Below, piece after piece: positions 59,895-64,000 of a stretch of 64,000 nt of DNA. A program made the position numbers and the translations under genes. This DNA is from Paraspadella gotoi. Taxonomy: Eukaryota; Chaetognatha. Within the stretch, counting starts at the first letter, position 1, and every line of letters begins with the position of its first letter. The notes below the pieces were generated by a model. It worked only from the letters and a program-made list of their open reading frames with translations, was not told the DNA's origin and did no database searches. The stretch is from assembly GCA_051294375.1 (NCBI GenBank), contig CM119266.1, positions 13,038,924-13,102,923 of the forward strand. Reading direction: 5' to 3'.

Positions 59895-60603
59895 TGTTTG
59901 CATCGTCGCCCAAACATAATAAAAGAAGTTTGAAAGGAAAAGAAGAGATGAAGAGATGGAGGAACCGCGGGGAACCGTCATCCAGGTGAAAACATTCCAG
60001 GGACTAGAAGGCGTCTCTCTGTCTCTGTCTGGCTCTCTCTCTCTCTCTCTCTCTCTTACTCTTACTCTTACTCTCACTCTCTCTCTTTTTCTCTCCCTAT
60101 CTCCTCTTAATAAACTCTGCCTCACAATATCCTCTTAATAGAAAAACGGGACTGATTTATTCAGTAAGGATCCTAATTATATTTTGGCAACGAAGCCTGA
60201 AGAAACGCAAAAAAAAAAAAAGGAAAAAGAAACTTTCACAAGCAGAAAACAATATGAATGGGATATTCACAGTATGGGAACATATCGAATGAGTCAGGAT
60301 ATGTTTAAATAGACAACAGATTCAGAATTTTAGAAAATCCCCATCTTAACTTTTAGTTTAAAAGTTCGCACTGTACATTGTATAATTTACAATGAAGTAA
60401 GAGTAGCACGATAAGATTCCTTTCGGAAATAATTCACTCAAACGAGTGATAACAAATTATTTGATTGTATAAGCCTAAAACATTACTTGCGCGATCTTCC
60501 ACAATTTCCTGATATTAAACCTATTAAGCAATATCAAACAAAAAGTTTTGAAGAACTTAAGTTAAAAATTAGTCATGCTTACAAAAATTTTGTCACTTTA
60601 TTT
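57686..60603. other. Microsatellite-rich gene-poor region
   Basis: No exon supported. Contains TTTC (57893-57945), CT (58371-58420), ATTC/ATTTATC (58630-58720), GA (59098-59184) and GTC (59843-59888) arrays, and further CT arrays at 60020-60100. Long frames here are products of the repeats. Confidence 0.5.
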
Positions 60604-61183
60604 TCACGTCCTGACGGGCCGAGAGCACATGGGCCCGGTCCACTCGGCCGGGCAGAGGCAGTGGCAAGTCTGGTAGGGCATCGCCTCGTGATATCCACCG
60701 TGAATCCTCTCCATCACTCCTCCATTGTGACAGTGAGGCGGGTAAACTTCCTGCCATTTGTGATGCGCCTTCGAACAGTCGAATTTCACTACGAGAAGAT
60801 AATAAAAAAAAATGACTTATCAGCCATTTATAAATATATAAGGCAGATGGAGAAATGAAAGGCTCAATGAGACTCATCTTTGTGGATAAGGTGCTAAGTG
60901 GGGTGAAGACAGCACCTGTGGTTGGAACAAAGTATGATGGTTTTTCACGCCGCAAGGCTGTTTACGGCCGTCCTCACGCTTCTCGCAAGGTAAGTACCCG
61001 GTTGGGATAGAACCCGGTACTTAGTGGGCATGAGCAGATGGCTTTACTTAATGAGCCACTGGGTCAGAACTGAAAGTGTCACGCTTATAGCCCGACTACA
61101 TCTCCCTCGCCCCTCACCGATATGAGATCCGCCGTCGCCTCCTTCATCTTCGAAACCGCCGATCACTTTGTCGCGTTGATCGC
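60604..61183 (-). CDS. Last two exons of a secreted EGF-like protein
   Basis: Exons 61118-61183 and 60604-60788, joined in phase 1. The penultimate exon encodes a short Gly/Asp-rich linker (DQRDKVIGGFEDEGGDGG). The last encodes a Cys-rich module with CHNGG and then CHCLCPAEWTGPMC, the C-x-C and W-x-G-x-x-C pattern of an EGF-like domain, and ends after CSRPVRT with TGA. EGF modules act outside the cell in binding or as C-terminal parts of secreted enzymes such as astacins. Which applies here is unknown. Upstream exons were not found before the gap at 62657. The intron (60789-61117) holds a SINE candidate. Confidence 0.7.
60991..61068 (-). mobile_element. Candidate tRNA-derived SINE in the EGF gene intron
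   Basis: Minus strand has TGGCTCATTAAG (61060-61049, box A-like) and GGTTCTATCCC (61016-61006), which fits the box B consensus GGTTCNANNCC. Box B sits in a near-perfect hairpin with arms AAGTACC and GGTACTT. Confidence 0.45.
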
Positions 61184-61325
61184 CTGAATAAGTGAAAATA
61201 ATAAATTTATATTTAACTCTGCAAAATAAATTATAATTCCGAGTGTACCGATTCCTAGTTTCATCTCTCGTATAAAAAATGGGCGGAGTCCCTTTCATCG
61301 TCGCCACGCTCGGTACGTGCCTTTT

Positions 61326-61362
<37 letters not shown>

Positions 61363-61661
61363 TTATCCGTCTCCCTCTACTGCTCTCTCGTCTGTGCCTC
61401 TCCTCTATACTCCTACGCTCCTCATCTCGCTCTCTCTCTCTCCTCTCTCTCTCTCTGTCCTGATCTCTGAAATAGCGCCAATCGTTGCCCTCGTCTGGCC
61501 GGTCGGACGCTTAAAGCCAATATTCACTTTATTCAGTTCACGTTCCATTGTGTTGGTTCTTCCACGGCGGCGGCGACGCCCCCCACCCTCTCTCTCTCTC
61601 ATCTCTCTCTCTCCTCATCTCTCTCTGCTCTCTCTCCTCATCTCTTCTCTCTTCTCTTCCC

Positions 61662-61692
<31 letters not shown>

Positions 61693-62656
61693 CCTCTCTC
61701 TGCTCTTCATCTCTCTCTCACTCTCTCTCTCTCTCTCGTCTCTCGGTTCTTATTGATTCAAAAGAGTATAAAGCTAAACTCAACCGATGCAACATCCCTC
61801 CCCCCGCCAATTTTTCATTGCAAAGAAGAAGAGCGATTAATTAAGATATACACGAAACGAATAACCGACCCCGAGAAATTCTGGCCGAGAAACCGGCGTC
61901 AGTAAAAGAGAAGAAAAGGAACATCGCCGGAACATGATGGCGTCCATATAGATAGTCATGGAAACGAGGCAGCTCTGAAAGCAGGGAGAATTGTATTTGA
62001 CAAAGTTTTCCTGAATTCTGCAACTTATGTAGAGGTAGAAAAAGCAGACGCCCATTGACTCTTGCTCCATTAACAGTCGGAAATCGGCGAGTAGTCTGGG
62101 GTAAGAGAAACGGAGACGGGAAAGAACCGCCGGAAGACGTTATAAGATCGAGGAAGTTCCGGAAACCGACGAAGCGAGAAAAGAAATATGAAAAAAAAAG
62201 TAATATGGACGTCGTTATCTCGTTTTATCATTAAACCTCGACGAGGAATTTTTCTTCTTTCATGACTAGAAATTAAGTTTTAATGGGAAGTCATTCGCGG
62301 GAGGTGAACTGTGTGGGTAATTTACTCGAACAAAGGGATCGTTTATGTTTAAATACTTAATATTTCGTCGTAATTCTAGTTAAAATTTTTGTACTAACAA
62401 CATTTAGGAAAGTTAAAATAAGTACGACCGGATAGGAAAATAGGGGAAAAGTCACGTAACTTCAAAGAACGAAAATCTCCAGGTTATGATTAAATTTAAA
62501 AAAAAAAACTTCATTCTCGATCGTTAAGCTTTTATTCGAGTCACAAATTTTCATAGATTTTTCACTTTTTTTCTCTTCCGACGTCGTTGACGTCAAAACC
62601 TTTTCCGTGAGATGTCGCTAGAGAATTTTCTACGTCGTCGAAAAATAAGAAAAATG
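61184..62656. other. CT-rich and unassigned sequence
   Basis: CT arrays at about 61330-61358 and 61590-61740. 61750-62560 has moderate GC but no exon I can support. Confidence 0.4.
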
Positions 62657-62962
62657 NNNNNNNNNNNNNNNNNNNNNNNNNNNNNNNNNNNNNNNNNNNN
62701 NNNNNNNNNNNNNNNNNNNNNNNNNNNNNNNNNNNNNNNNNNNNNNNNNNNNNNNNNNNNNNNNNNNNNNNNNNNNNNNNNNNNNNNNNNNNNNNNNNNN
62801 NNNNNNNNNNNNNNNNNNNNNNNNNNNNNNNNNNNNNNNNNNNNNNNNNNNNNNNNNNNNNNNNNNNNNNNNNNNNNNNNNNNNNNNNNNNNNNNNNNNN
62901 NNNNNNNNNNNNNNNNNNNNNNNNNNNNNNNNNNNNNNNNNNNNNNNNNNNNNNNNNNNNNN
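62657..62962. other. Assembly gap (306 N)
   Basis: The right flank is a CT microsatellite. Confidence 0.99.
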
Positions 62963-63623
62963 CTCTCTCTCTCTCTCTCTCTCTTTTCAAAACTCTTCCC
63001 CCCAGTTACCCGACCACCCAAAACCACCCAAACCACCCTCCAATCTCGCGAGACTTAAACTCCCCCAAACACGCCGTCGAACTCTAAAATGTAAATGGGT
63101 CGGAAAATTTGGAGAACCTAAATTTTCTACGAAAAATTTCCTTCTTTCGGCGAAAATTCGTCGGCGGAAGTGAAAGAATTTCGGTGTTTGTGAAGGAGGG
63201 GGGGAAGGAGTGGGGGAAATCTTATTATATATTTGTGAGAGAGAAAAAGAAAGTAAAAGAAGGTGGTGAAGAATGTGAAGAATGAAGAATTGAAGATATT
63301 AAAGGAAGGAAACGAAATGACAGAAAAGAATGCTATGTACTGTCAAGAAAATAAAACTGAGTTAATAATATCTTTGAAAATTACCACATGAGAAATTAAA
63401 ATACGGTATGAAAATAAAAAACAGTTATTTAGAGGTAAATAAAAATGATAATGTTGAAAGTGGAGTTAAAAAACTGAAGAAGAAAATAACTTGGATGAAA
63501 AAGGAAAGAGCGAGGAGCGAAGCCAACGAGACTCCATAACCGCCAAACATTTACAGCTTTTAAATTTCCTGCGATGAATTTTCACGACGCATAGAGAGAG
63601 AGAAGAAGAGAGAGAGAAGAGAG

Positions 63624-63704
<81 letters not shown>

Positions 63705-63842
63705 AAGAAAAAGAACAGGACCAGACAGAGAGATCTAAAATGTATTCCGGTGGCCTTTAGAGGTTAGTTCATCGGCTTCACATTGACTAACATCAACATC
63801 CCCTCCTCTTCCTCTTCCTCCTCCTTAATTCATCACGTGAAG
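62963..63842. other. Non-coding DNA with a long GA array
   Basis: A CT array borders the gap and an interrupted GA array spans about 63594-63700. Nothing else recognised. Confidence 0.5.
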
Positions 63843-63884
63843 CCATCCCCGAGTCCGAGCAAAGGACAATCCCTCACCGTGAAG
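63843..63884 (+). CDS. Candidate 42-nt microexon (PSPSPSKGQSLTVK)
   Basis: A branch-point-like TTGACTAAC near 63785 is followed by a long CT-rich tract. The first AG after it is at 63841-63842. The following 42 nt are open in phase 0 and end at a consensus donor, GAAG then GTGAGT. The 14-residue Ser/Pro-rich peptide gives no family. The flanking exons are outside the window. Confidence 0.3.
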
Positions 63885-64000
63885 GTGAGTGAACACAGCC
63901 GAAAAAAACCGGTCTTTTCGTGGGAAGGGAGGTTTGGGAATAAGTTTAGAGAGAAAATTTGGAATTAGGTGGAGGGTAAGAGGTAAGTGAAGATAGAAGA

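Noticed and set aside
59654-59917. Thr- or Asp-rich frames around 59840-59890
   Set aside because: Driven by the GTC array; the remaining residues show no domain.

Overview
The window is animal nuclear DNA from a draft assembly. Evidence: spliced genes with GT-AG introns, a syntrophin first exon, a C2H2 zinc-finger gene, an ionotropic-glutamate-receptor-type channel, an EGF-like exon, dense microsatellites and thirteen runs of N. The channel gene has no amino-terminal domain, as in protostome ionotropic receptors (IRs), so an arthropod or other protostome is my best guess. No species can be named from the sequence.

Layout. 1-4666 is low-complexity DNA, taken as intron 1 of a syntrophin gene whose first coding exon lies at 4667-5321 (minus). 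Head-to-head with it is an 8-exon gene (6067-9283, plus; 599 aa) carrying an N-terminal SILK-like/RVSF protein phosphatase 1 docking pair and a KEN box. Its 3' end meets that of a 7-exon, 968-aa zinc-finger gene (9621-13761, minus). Next on the minus strand come a single-exon tandem-HIT protein (13917-14927) and an 11-exon, 727-aa iGluR/IR-type channel (15733-20667). 20.8-27.1 kb is non-coding and microsatellite-rich. 27.4-37.4 kb is AT-rich, gene-poor and holds an inverted-repeat mobile-element family plus a degenerate minisatellite.

The main structural feature is that 37.73-49.2 kb repeats 14.18-25.9 kb in the same orientation, with frequent one-base insertions and deletions that break every exon of the second HIT and channel copies. 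The sequence just left of the 25-N gap (37375-37701) also repeats at 50646-50956. Together these indicate that 37727-50956 is an alternative-haplotype or unpolished gap-fill path inserted into the scaffold, not a true tandem duplication. The second copy appears to bridge two N gaps of the first.

From 51 kb to the end the sequence is broken by gaps. Supportable pieces are a possible first coding exon (52687-52735), an ETS/CRE promoter fragment (52974-53010), an acidic exon (53757-54050), the last two exons of a secreted EGF-like gene (60604-61183, minus), a candidate 42-nt microexon (63843-63884) and tRNA-like SINE candidates. Nothing in the window resembles an operon-encoded or prokaryotic system. 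Where I give joined exons, I checked splice sites and reading phase by eye.
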